Assembly (NCBI RefSeq): GCF_002266425.1
Contig: NZ_NPMN01000026.1
Location: 1-61,771 of the forward strand
Length of the DNA stretch: 61,771 nt
Direction: 5' to 3'
Origin: Tissierella sp. P1
GTDB lineage: Bacteria > Bacillota > Clostridia > Tissierellales > Tissierellaceae
Part shown: positions 18,921-28,320 of the stretch, piece by piece
How the letters are laid out: each line of letters begins with the position of its first letter
How positions within the stretch are numbered: position 1 is the stretch's first letter
The notes under the pieces: model-generated
The model's database searches: none
What the model was told of the DNA's origin: nothing
Seen by the model: only the letters and a program-made list of their open reading frames with translations
Translations under genes and position numbers: made by a program

Positions 18921-21211
18921 ATGATAGGTAAAGGAATAAGAAAGACAGATAGTGAAGCACTTCTAAGTGGAAAGCCTGTTTATACAGATGATCTGATTTT
19001 CCATAAAGATGTTTTAACAATAAAACTTTTGAGAAGCCCCTATGCGTTTGCTAAGATAAAAAATATAAATGTAGATATTGCCAAAAAAGTACCGGGAGTA
19101 GTAGATATATATACTTATAAAGATGTACCGCAAACAAGATATTCAGAATGTGGTGAATCATTACCAGAGGCTTCTCCTTATGACAGATTAATTCTAGAAG
19201 AAGTCGTAAGATATGTAGGAGATGAAGTGGCTATAATAGTTGCAGAGGATGAAAAAGCGGCTGAAAAAGCAAAGAAATTAATAAAGGTAGAATATGAAGT
19301 ATTTGAACCCTTATTAGACCCAGAAAAATCTGAAAATAGTAGGATTAGAATCCATGAAGATAATAGTATCATTTCCCCCTTTGACTTTGGATATGATAAT
19401 ACGAGAAATATAGTATCCCAATTTAATTATGGACATGGAGATGTGGAGGAAGAATTTAAAGATTGTGAAGTTATAATAGAAAGAACTTATCAAACACAGG
19501 CACAATCTCATTGTATGATGGAAACCCTTAGAGCTTATTCTTATCTCGATGAAAGAGGCAGAGTAACTATTATATCAGCAAACCAATCTGTTTATCATAT
19601 GAGAAGACAAGCAGCCAGAGCAATAGGTCTTCCCATATCAAAGGTTAGAGTTATAAAACCTAGAATAGGAGGAGGCTTTGGCGGAAAGAATGTAGCATCA
19701 CAGAACCTTTTGTAGCCTTTGCCACATTAAAAACAGGAAGACCATGCAAATTAATATTAAGCAGAAAAGAAACTTTTAGTTCAACCAGTGTTCGTCATCC
19801 CATAAAAGTAAGTGTGAAAATAGGTTCTGATAAAGAAGGAAATATAAAAGCTATTCATATGAAAGCTTTAAATAATACAGGAGCATATGGGTCCAATGGG
19901 CCAGCTGTAACCATGGAGGTAGGACAAAATTCGTTGCCTTTATATGCCAAAGTACCTGCCATAAAATTTGAGGGAAAAACTGTTTATACAAATATGGTAG
20001 CATCAGGAGCTTTAAGAGGATATGGTGCAACTCAAGGAAGCTTTGCTATGGATTCAGCTATAAATGAGCTAGCAATCGAACTGGGAATGGATCCTATAGG
20101 ACTTAAACTAAAAAATACCATAAGAAAAGGTGCTGTAGGAGGAATTATTCCCCAATCTATTAAGAGTTTCAATATAGAGAAATGTATAGAAAGAGGAAAA
20201 GAACTAATAGGATGGGATGAAAAGTATCCTAGAAAAGAAGTATCACCTAACAAGGTTAGGGGAATAGGTATGGCTACAGCTATTCATAGCTCAGGGATTT
20301 CGGAAATAGATGCTGCTTCTGTACTGATGAGATTAGAAGAAGATGGAACATACAGACTATTCACTGCTTCTTCAGATTTAGGTACGGGCTCAGATACCAT
20401 ACTTTGTCAAATAGCAGCCCATGCCTTAAATACGGATATGGATGGAGTAAATATTCATGTCGGAGATACTGATGCTTGTCCTTATGATACTGGAGCATAT
20501 GCTTCATCTACTACTTATGTAACTGGAAATGCAGTAGTTAGAGCAGCAGAAAAATTGAAATTAAAGATAATAGACAAGGCATCTAAAAAGCTTAATATGC
20601 CCAGTATAGACTTGGTTCTTGAAAAGGACAGAGTAAGACATAGAGAAGATGAAAGTATGTTTATACTTCTAAGAACAATAGGTGAAGAAGCTGTAGTAGG
20701 TCATGATGCAGAGGTTTTAATGGCAGATGCTACCTATGGAAGTAAATATACCCCAAAACCCTTTCTAGCAGGATTTGCAGAGGTAGAGGTAGATACATTT
20801 ACAGGAGAAGTGGAACTTGTTAATTATGTAGTAGTAGCAGACTGTGGAACAGTAATTAATCCAGCTTTAGCAAAGATTCAGCTAGAAGGCGGATTGACTC
20901 AAGGTATAGGCTTGGCAATGTTCGAGGATGTTAAATATACTAGTGAAGGAAAATTAATAACAGACAGCTTCCTTCAATATAATGTTCCTGCTAAAAAAGA
21001 TGTAGGGAATATAACTGTAGAATTCCAATCAGATTATGAGCCAACAGGTCCTTTTGGTGCCAAATCCATTGCGGAATCTGCAGTACACACGCCACCACCA
21101 GCAATAGCCAATGCTATTTATAATGCTGTAGGCGTGTATATAAGATATCTGCCTATAACTTCTGAAAAAGTTTATAATGGTATAAAAGAATTAAGAAACC
21201 AAAATAGCTAG
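18921..21211 (+). pseudogene. Xanthine dehydrogenase-type molybdopterin-binding subunit 3, frameshifted
   Basis: A tandem paralogue of the gene at 16197, with high similarity along the whole length. ATG 18921 is chosen over the upstream GTG at 18912 because a GGGTG site precedes it and it aligns with the paralogue. The first frame ends at 19715 after GGGFGGKNVAS. One base is missing at 19700-19703, after which EPFVAFATLKTGRP continues to 21211. Reconstructed length is about 764 residues. The loop GALRGYGATQ is kept. The catalytic Glu is in GAKSIAESAV, where Ala replaces the usual Gly before Glu. It has no small subunits of its own nearby. Confidence 0.88.
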
Positions 21212-21221
21212 GAGGATATTA

Positions 21222-22532
21222 ATGTTAATTATAAAGGGAAAATATTTAATATCTTCATCAGAAGATATATATATAGATCATTCCTTAGTAGTAGAAGGAG
21301 AAAATGTAATAGATATATTATCAAATAGTGAAGCTGAAAAAAAGTATCCTAATGTAAAGGTAGTAGATAAATCTGATTCAATTATAATGCCAGGATTTAT
21401 AAATGCTCATATGCATCAATATGGTATTCTTTCAAGGGGCATACCTGCCAATGTGGAATTTAAAGATTTTGAAGGATTTCTTTGGGATTATTGGTGGCCT
21501 TTTATAGAAAATAGAATTGGATTAAAAGAAGTAAAAGCAACTACTAAGGCTTCAGTGATGGAGCTTATAGAGTCAGGTGTCATAGGATTCTGTGATACAT
21601 TAGAAGCGCCAAAGACTGAAGAGGGTACTTTAATAGAGCAAGGAAAAATTCTTGAAGAAATAGGAATGAAGGCAGTTCTTTCCTTGGAAAGCTGTGAAAG
21701 AATAAGTTATGATAACGGAATTAAATGTTTAGAAGAAAATGAATCACTAATACACTGGAGCAGAGAAAACAGTAAAAATATTAGTGGAATCATGTGTACT
21801 CATACTACCTTTACCTGTTCAGATAAATTCCTAAAATTGGCTCAGGATAAGGCAAAAGAGATAAATGTGCCATGGCAGTTTCATTTATCTGAGAGTATTT
21901 ATGAAGTAAACCATTGTCTAAAGGATTATGGAAGAAGACCTGTTAATTATTTAGATGATTTAGGGTTATTAGATAATAATGTTTTAGCATCTCAATGTGT
22001 TAAGGTAAATGAAAATGAAATTAATATTTTGAAGGAAAAGGGTGTTAAGGTAGTTCATATGCCTTTAAGTAACTGTGAAGTTGGAGGTGGTTTTGCACCT
22101 ATTCCAGAACTGTTAAAGGCTGGAGTAGAAGTAGCCCTTGGAACTGATGGTTATATAAATGATTTCTTTACTGTAATAAAAGCAGCGTTTTTATTACACA
22201 AGGCTAGTAAGGAGGACGCATCTGTTATGCCAGCTAGTACAGTATTTAGAATGGCTACTGAATATGGAGCTAAGGCATTGGGATGGAATGATACTGGAAG
22301 ATTAATGGTAGGTAATAGAGCAGACTTTATAATCATGGAGGATGAATTCAAAACCCCTGTTACCTTAGACAATATATTTGACCAAATAGTAGTTCATGGA
22401 CAAAAGGAATTTATTCATAGTGTTTATATAAATGGAAAATCCGTATTAGAAGATGGAAAGTTAAAGGTCATAAACAAGGAAGAAGTTTCTAGGGAGATGA
22501 GAGCTGTAGCGGAAGAATTTTGGAAATTTTAA
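21222..22532 (+). CDS. ssnA: SsnA-like amidohydrolase
   Basis: A 436-residue amidohydrolase that aligns with E. coli SsnA in SRGIPANVEF, ALGTDGYINDFF and the C-terminal HSVYINGKSVLEDGKL. Metal-site residues HMH (FINAHMHQYG), His in FHLSES and Asp in LGTDG are present. The His that normally follows in VAHG-type motifs is replaced: the segment reads LASQCVKV. This may alter catalysis or substrate. It starts ten bases after the third molybdopterin gene, so it is co-transcribed. In E. coli ssnA sits beside ygfK and xdhD. The reaction is not established; a purine-ring deamination or opening is inferred. Confidence 0.82.
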   Translation: MLIIKGKYLISSSEDIYIDHSLVVEGENVIDILSNSEAEKKYPNVKVVDKSDSIIMPGFINAHMHQYGILSRGIPANVEFKDFEGFLWDYWWPFIENRIGLKEVKATTKASVMELIESGVIGFCDTLEAPKTEEGTLIEQGKILEEIGMKAVLSLESCERISYDNGIKCLEENESLIHWSRENSKNISGIMCTHTTFTCSDKFLKLAQDKAKEINVPWQFHLSESIYEVNHCLKDYGRRPVNYLDDLGLLDNNVLASQCVKVNENEINILKEKGVKVVHMPLSNCEVGGGFAPIPELLKAGVEVALGTDGYINDFFTVIKAAFLLHKASKEDASVMPASTVFRMATEYGAKALGWNDTGRLMVGNRADFIIMEDEFKTPVTLDNIFDQIVVHGQKEFIHSVYINGKSVLEDGKLKVINKEEVSREMRAVAEEFWKF

Positions 22533-22561
22533 AGACCACTTAAATATTAGGAGGAAAATAT

Positions 22562-23644
22562 ATGTATAATTTGCTAGGAGTTCAACTAAAATCACCGATT
22601 ATCATAGGCTCAGGCCCTTTATCATATAGTGCGGAAGGTATGAGAATATTATCTGATGCAGGAGCGGGTGCAGTGGTTACAAAGACCATTAGAAAAGAAA
22701 GGGCAATAAATCCAGCTCCTCACATGGTAAGAAGCACAAATAATTCTCTTATAAATAATGAAAAATGGACTGATTTTGAGCCGGAAAGATGGATAAATGA
22801 AGAACTTCCAAAGTTAAAGAAAATGGGAGTTATAACCATAGCATCTGTTGGCCATACATTGGAGGAAAGCAGTGAATTAGTAGAAAAGGTAGAAAAGGCA
22901 GGAGCAGATATAATCGAATTGGTTTCCTATGACTATACTGATCTTATTCCTATGGTTAAGGATACTAAAAATAGAGTGAATATTCCAGTAATAGCAAAGC
23001 TTCCACCTATGATTGAAAACATAGGAGATTTCTGTAAAGAATTAGAAGAAGCAGGAGTAGATGCTATTACTGCATGTGACTCAGTAGGACCGGCTTTTAG
23101 AATTGATATAGAAACTGGAAGACCATTATTAGGAGGTAATGGTCTTGGATGGTTAACTGGTGAAGTTATAAAGCCAATTACTTTACACAAAATCTATGAG
23201 ATTAGAAAGAAAGTAAAAGTTCCTATAATCGGTTTAGGAGGATGTATGAGTGGTGCTGATGCTATAGAAATGGTAATGGCGGGAGCTAACTTTATCGGAG
23301 TTTGTACAGCGCCTATATTAAGAGGAGAAAGCGTCATAGGGAAGATATTTAATGATTTCAAAGCCTACCTTGAAAGACTTGGATATAATTCAATAGAAGA
23401 AGCTTGTGGTGTAGTTCATCAACATATGGGTGATGTAAATGAAAGAATAAAGTTTGAATTTATGTATAATGAAGAGAAATGTACTAGATGTAGTCTTTGT
23501 GTAAAGGTATGTGCATATAAAGCAAGAACTTTAAATGAGACCATGGAATTAGATGAAGAAGAATGCAGATACTGCGGACTTTGTGTTTCTGTATGTCCTA
23601 CTAAGGCTCTTGAGGTTTCAGAATTACAGAAAGCGAATAACTAA
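22562..23644 (+). CDS. PreA-like FMN oxidoreductase with two [4Fe-4S] clusters
   Basis: A 360-residue protein: a dihydroorotate/dihydropyrimidine dehydrogenase-like TIM barrel (about 1-295), then a bacterial ferredoxin domain with CTRCSLCVKVC and CRYCGLCVSVC. The FMN phosphate region IIGLGGCMSGADAIEMVMAGA is clear. The catalytic-loop region of PreA (NLSCPHG-like) is replaced by IIELVSYDYTDLIPMV, with no cysteine, so it is not a standard pyrimidine reductase. In E. coli a related Fe-S oxidoreductase, YgfK, is next to ssnA. A role in reducing or dehydrogenating a purine intermediate is inferred. It starts 29 bases after ssnA. Confidence 0.82.
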   Translation: MYNLLGVQLKSPIIIGSGPLSYSAEGMRILSDAGAGAVVTKTIRKERAINPAPHMVRSTNNSLINNEKWTDFEPERWINEELPKLKKMGVITIASVGHTLEESSELVEKVEKAGADIIELVSYDYTDLIPMVKDTKNRVNIPVIAKLPPMIENIGDFCKELEEAGVDAITACDSVGPAFRIDIETGRPLLGGNGLGWLTGEVIKPITLHKIYEIRKKVKVPIIGLGGCMSGADAIEMVMAGANFIGVCTAPILRGESVIGKIFNDFKAYLERLGYNSIEEACGVVHQHMGDVNERIKFEFMYNEEKCTRCSLCVKVCAYKARTLNETMELDEEECRYCGLCVSVCPTKALEVSELQKANN

Positions 23645-23662
23645 TATAAAGCTGGTGAGTAA

Positions 23663-25243
23663 ATGAAAATCTTAATTAAAAATGGATTAATAGTAGATGG
23701 GAACCTAAATAAACCATTTATTGGAGATGTTTTAATAGTAGATAATAGGATTAAAAAAGTTGGAACTATAGATGAAGAGGCTGACAAAATAATTGATGCC
23801 AAGGAGAGAGTAATCTCTCCTGGCTTCATAGATACCCATAGCCATTCAGATCTTGCTATACTTGTAAATCCATATAATGAAATAAAAATAAGACAAGGTA
23901 TAACCACTGAGATATTAGGACAAGATGGACGATCAATGGCTCCCCTTCCAAAGAAATATATAAAGGAGTGGAGAAAAATCAACGCTGCTTTTAATGGAGA
24001 TAGTGATGATATAGACTGGAACTATGAGACTACGGAAAACTATCTAAATATGTTGGAAGAAAAAGGCGTAGGACTAAATCAAGGTTATTTAATTCCCCAC
24101 GGAAATATTAGACTTGAAGTCATGGGACTAGAAAATAAAAAGGCAGATCCTAGTGATTTAGAGAAAATGAGAGAAATTATAAGTAGAGAAATGAAAGGGG
24201 GAGCACTTGGACTCTCTACTGGTCTTATTTATTCTCCTTGTGTTTATGGTAGTACAGAAGAACTAATAGAAATATGTAAAGTAGTAGCTGAATTTGATGG
24301 AATATTTGCAGTTCATCAAAGATCAGAAGCAGATACTATTATTGAATCTATGAAAGAAGTAATAAGAATAGGGAGAGAATCAGGGGTTAAAATACATTTT
24401 TCTCATTTTAAAGTATGTGGGAAAAATAATTGGAAGTATTTAGATGAAGCATTTGGATTATTAGAAGAAGCTAAAAAGGAAGGTCTTAGGGTTTCCTTTG
24501 ATCAATATCCCTATGTAGCAGGAAGTACTAGTCTAGGAGTTATACTGCCGCCTTGGGTTTACGAAGGCGGAACGGAAAAGCTATTGGAGAGATTAGAAGT
24601 CGAGGAGAATAGGAAAAGAATTATAAAAGATATAGAAACAGGAATTCCAGGATGGGATAATTTTGTTGACTTTGCAGGATTAGACCAGATATTTATTACT
24701 TCAGTGAATAAGGAAGAAAATAAGTCTTTATTAGGTAAGAATCTTATTGAATTAGGAAAGATAAAGGGTAAAGACCCTTATAATGCTACCTTTGATCTCA
24801 TTTATGATGAAGGAAATTCTGTAGACATGGTTGATTTCTATGGTCTGGAAGAACATGTTGCAAAGATATTAAAAAGACCAGAGCATAATGTTTGTACTGA
24901 TGGTATGCCATCTGATAATCCTCATCCAAGATTATATGGTTCTTTTCCAAGGGTATTAGGCAGATATGTAAGGGAAGAAAAGGTTCTTTCTTTAGAAGAA
25001 GCCATATATAAAATGACTAATAAGCCAGCAGAAACCATAAAAATTTCCGATAGGGGACAAATAAAGGAAGGATACTTTGCAGATATTGTAATCTTTGATT
25101 TTGAAAAAATAATAGATAAGGGAACTTATACAGAGCCAAAGCAATATTCAGAAGGTATAGACTACGTTATAATCAATGGCAATATAGTTATAGAGGAAGG
25201 GAAGTATAATAGGATTTTAGCTGGAAGTATATTAAGGGGTTGA
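23663..25243 (+). CDS. N-acyl-D-amino-acid deacylase family amidohydrolase
   Basis: A 526-residue member of the D-aminoacylase branch of the amidohydrolase superfamily. Metal-site features include FIDTHSHSDLAI near the N-terminus, GALGLSTGLIYSP, VHQRSEAD, HFSHFK and CTDGMPSDNPHP near the end. The C-terminus has the family's typical RGQIKEGYFADIVIFD. It would hydrolyse an N-acyl or N-carbamoyl D-amino acid-type bond. It overlaps operonically with ssnA, the PreA-like gene and the hydantoinase, which follows after only four bases. The likely substrate is a ring-opened purine or hydantoin product, by inference. Confidence 0.82.
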   Translation: MKILIKNGLIVDGNLNKPFIGDVLIVDNRIKKVGTIDEEADKIIDAKERVISPGFIDTHSHSDLAILVNPYNEIKIRQGITTEILGQDGRSMAPLPKKYIKEWRKINAAFNGDSDDIDWNYETTENYLNMLEEKGVGLNQGYLIPHGNIRLEVMGLENKKADPSDLEKMREIISREMKGGALGLSTGLIYSPCVYGSTEELIEICKVVAEFDGIFAVHQRSEADTIIESMKEVIRIGRESGVKIHFSHFKVCGKNNWKYLDEAFGLLEEAKKEGLRVSFDQYPYVAGSTSLGVILPPWVYEGGTEKLLERLEVEENRKRIIKDIETGIPGWDNFVDFAGLDQIFITSVNKEENKSLLGKNLIELGKIKGKDPYNATFDLIYDEGNSVDMVDFYGLEEHVAKILKRPEHNVCTDGMPSDNPHPRLYGSFPRVLGRYVREEKVLSLEEAIYKMTNKPAETIKISDRGQIKEGYFADIVIFDFEKIIDKGTYTEPKQYSEGIDYVIINGNIVIEEGKYNRILAGSILRG

Positions 25244-25247
25244 AGTT

Positions 25248-26641
25248 ATGGGAATTGTAATAACTAATGGAAAAATAGTGAGCTCAGAGGGGATATTAGA
25301 AAAAGATGTTCGTATAGTCAAGGAAAAAATAGTAGAAATAGGATTAAATATAGCTAAGGATGAAGATGAAATAATTGATGCTAAAGGATATTATATAATG
25401 CCTGGGGCTATAGATGTTCATACTCATTTTGATTGTGAAGCAGGAGGAATAGTTGCAGATGATTTTAGAACTGGAACTAAGGCAGCTATTATGGGCGGAA
25501 CTACTACTATTATAGATTTTGCTGAACAAATTAAAGGCGGTACTTTAAGACATGCTTTAGATACTTGGAATGAAAAAGCGAGAAATAAGACCTATACAGA
25601 TTACAGCTACCATATGACTATATCAGATTGGAATGATAGGACAAGCCAAGAGATGGCCGAAATGGTCAGTGAAGGCATAACCTCCTTCAAGATGTTTTTT
25701 GCATATAAAGATTTGCAAGTAGACGATGGTTCTATATATTTAGCATTGAAAAGAGCTAAGGAACTGGGAGTAATAATAGGATTTCATTGTGAAAATGGTG
25801 ATTTAATAGAAAGGCTTAGAGAAGAAGCCATACTCGAAGAAAATATAGAGCCAATTTATCATATGCTGACAAGACCTCCATCTCTTGAAAAAGAAGCCGT
25901 ATCAAGATTGATTACTATAGCGGAAATAATAGATATACCTGTCTATATAGTCCATTTAAGTTCTAAAGAAGGCTATGATGAAATAAAGAGGGGGAGAGAT
26001 AGGGGGAATAAGATAATAGCTGAGACTTGTACTCAGTATCTTCTATTAAATAAGGACTGTTATATACTAAAGGGGAGGATAAGTTTGAAGGAGCAAAATA
26101 TGTATTGTCTCCTCCTCTTAGAGATATAGAAAGCAGCAAAACATTATGGAATGGATTAAGAGAGGGAGAAATCCAAATAGTGGCAACGGATCATTGTGCC
26201 TTTAACTATAAGGGACAAAAAGAATTAGGATTAGAGGACTTTACTAAGATTCCAAACGGAGGTCCCGGTGTAGAGAATAGATTTAAACTTATATACACCT
26301 ATGGAGTGAAGGAAAATAGAATAGGAATGGAAAAGTTAGTTGAAATTATTTCCGAAAATCCTGCAAGGGTATTTGGATTATATCCTAAGAAGGGAATTAT
26401 AAAAGAGGGAAGTGATGCTGATATTGTAATATTTAATCCAGAACATGTTTCCCTAATAGAAGCAGAAAATCAAGTTCAAAATGTTGATTATAATTTATAT
26501 GAGGGCTTCACCCAATATGGAAAATTCGAATATATTTTTTTAAGAGGAAAAATGTTGGTAAGGGATGAGAAACTCATAGTATCTAAACCAATTGGTAAAT
26601 ATCAGAGAAGAAATAGGTTCTGCTTGAATAGCAGATGGTAG
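25248..26641 (+). pseudogene. hydA: D-hydantoinase/dihydropyrimidinase (HydA-like), frameshifted
   Basis: A cyclic amidohydrolase of about 463 residues after reconstruction. Binuclear metal residues are DVHTHFD, the carboxylated Lys in ITSFKMFFAYK, GFHCENGD, YIVHLSSKEG and VATDHCAFN. The first frame ends at 26129. One base is missing between 26061 and 26066, after which TKGEDKFEGAKYVLSPPLRD continues to TAG at 26639-26641. It opens five- or six-membered cyclic ureides. It corresponds to E. coli ygeZ (hydA) in the comparable cluster. As written, the N-terminal product loses the Asp ligand and would be inactive. Confidence 0.9.
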
Positions 26642-26670
26642 CATACTTAGAATATTAGAAGGTGATTGAT

Positions 26671-27470
26671 ATGAAAAATCTAATAGTCATAAGAGGTGGC
26701 GGAGATTTAGCTACAGGAATAGCCCATAGATTATTTAGAGTAGGCTATAAAGTTGTAATTATAGAAGTAGAGCAACCTTTGGCAATTAGGAGAACCGTTG
26801 CATTTTGTGAAGCTGTATATAGCGGAGAAATAATAGTCGAAGGAGTTAAAGCCGTTTTTTCTAGATGTATAGATGATATTAAGCAAGTTCTTAGGGATGG
26901 TAATATTCCAGTATATATAGATAAAGAAGGAGATGTAATAGGAGAGTTAAAGCCTTTGGCTGTAGTTGATGCTATTATAGCTAAGAAAAATCTTGGAACT
27001 AAGATGGATATGGCACCTATAACCATTGGAGTAGGTCCGGGATTTGAGGCAGGTGTAGATGTGAATTTAGTGATTGAAAGCAACAGAGGACATAATTTAG
27101 GCAGGGTTATATATAGTGGAAGTGCAGAAAAAAATACAGGTATTCCGGGAGAAACAATGGGGTATAGGGAAGAAAGGATAATTAGAGCATCAGATAATGG
27201 AATAATAAGGTCTTTTTTTAACATTGGAGATATGGTAAGAGATGGAGATGTAGTTTGTAGAGTAGGAAATATAGATGTAAAGGCTCAGATATCAGGTATA
27301 CTTAGAGGAATGATAAAAGAGGGAATGTCTGTTTATAAGGGATTGAAGATAGGGGATATTGATCCTAGAGGGATAAGAGATTATGCTTTTACTATTTCTG
27401 ATAAGGCTAGAGCTATTGGTGGTGGAGTTTTAGAAGGAATACAATATTTACAGATGGAAAGGAGGGCTAA
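26671..27470 (+). CDS. yqeB: YqeB, selenium-dependent molybdenum hydroxylase system protein
   Basis: ATG 26671 is preferred over GTG 26662, because AAGGTG sits at the right distance. The protein begins MKNLIVIRGGGDLATGIAHRL, a Rossmann-like start typical of YqeB/EF2563. It continues with VEQPLAIRRTVAFCEAVYSG and ends its family homology at RAIGGGVLEGIQYLQ. This family marks organisms that make a selenium-dependent molybdenum hydroxylase with a labile Se cofactor. The written frame runs on to 27552, overlapping xdhC by 80 bases. A frame with one base missing near 27450 would stop at TAA 27468-27470, just before xdhC, and I prefer that end. Confidence 0.82.
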
Positions 27471-27472
27471 TT

Positions 27473-28276
27473 ATGGCAGATTTATCTGTAATGAGAAAAG
27501 CCTTAGTGGATATAGAGAATGGAGAAGAGTTAGCTATAGCCACCATTACTAGGGCTGAAGGGTCTGCACCTAGAAGGGAAGGAGCTATAATGGCCGTTTT
27601 AGAGGATGGCAGTATCCATGGAACCATTGGTGGAGGAGCTCTAGAAAAAAGAGTTATAGAATTATCCCTTGAAGCTATAAAAGAAGGAACTAGCTATAGT
27701 ATAAATCTTCCTTTGCATACAGAAGGTTTAAATATGATATGCGGAGGAGAAGTGGATATTTTTATAGATGTCTATAAAAGAAAACCAAAACTTTTAATAG
27801 TCGGAGGAGGTCATGTAGGGTATTCTATATATCAATTTGCTGGTTTATTAAACTTCGATATAGTAATTTTTGAAGACCGAGAAGAATTTTTATCGGCAGA
27901 AAGATTTTCATTGGCTCATGAATTGGTTTTGGGTAATATAAAGGAGAAATTACAGCAATATCCTATAGATAGAGATACTTACATAGTAATAGTTACAAGG
28001 GGTCATGCTTATGATGAGGAAGCTTTAGAGGCTGTAGTCAATAGTGATGCTAGATATATTGGTGCTATGGGTTCTAAGAAAAAAGTAATGACCATGATAA
28101 GAAATTTGAAGGAAAAGGGAATATCTGAAGAAAACTTAAATAGAGTATATGCTCCTATAGGTATTAAAATATCTGATGGAAGTCCAGAAGCTATAGCGTT
28201 AAGTATATTATCTGAAATTCAGCTAGTAAGAAACGATGGAGCCCTTATGCATATGAAGGATGCTTTAAAAAAATAA
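27473..28276 (+). CDS. XdhC/CoxI family molybdenum cofactor maturation protein
   Basis: A 267-residue XdhC-type accessory factor. The N-terminal domain has ATITRAEGSAPRREGA and HGTIGGGALEKRV. The C-terminal Rossmann domain starts LLIVGGGHVGYSIYQ and contains TRGHAYDEEAL and GAMGSKKK. In characterised systems XdhC binds the sulfurated cofactor and inserts it into the large subunit. AAAGGAGG lies seven bases before the start. It ends the purine operon and is followed at once by a strong hairpin terminator. Its pairing with YqeB suggests it supplies a selenated or sulfurated cofactor to the three large subunits. Confidence 0.9.
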   Translation: MADLSVMRKALVDIENGEELAIATITRAEGSAPRREGAIMAVLEDGSIHGTIGGGALEKRVIELSLEAIKEGTSYSINLPLHTEGLNMICGGEVDIFIDVYKRKPKLLIVGGGHVGYSIYQFAGLLNFDIVIFEDREEFLSAERFSLAHELVLGNIKEKLQQYPIDRDTYIVIVTRGHAYDEEALEAVVNSDARYIGAMGSKKKVMTMIRNLKEKGISEENLNRVYAPIGIKISDGSPEAIALSILSEIQLVRNDGALMHMKDALKK

Positions 28277-28279
28277 GAT

Positions 28280-28320
28280 AACTTCCGCTTTTATGGGTTA
28301 TATAAAAGCGGAAGTTTTTT
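28280..28320. terminator. Bidirectional terminator between the purine operon and murF
   Basis: A 14-bp stem built on ACTTCCGCTTTTA and its complement has a short loop and a T6 tract on the plus strand and A-rich flank on the other. It lies between convergent xdhC and murF and can stop both. Confidence 0.9.
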
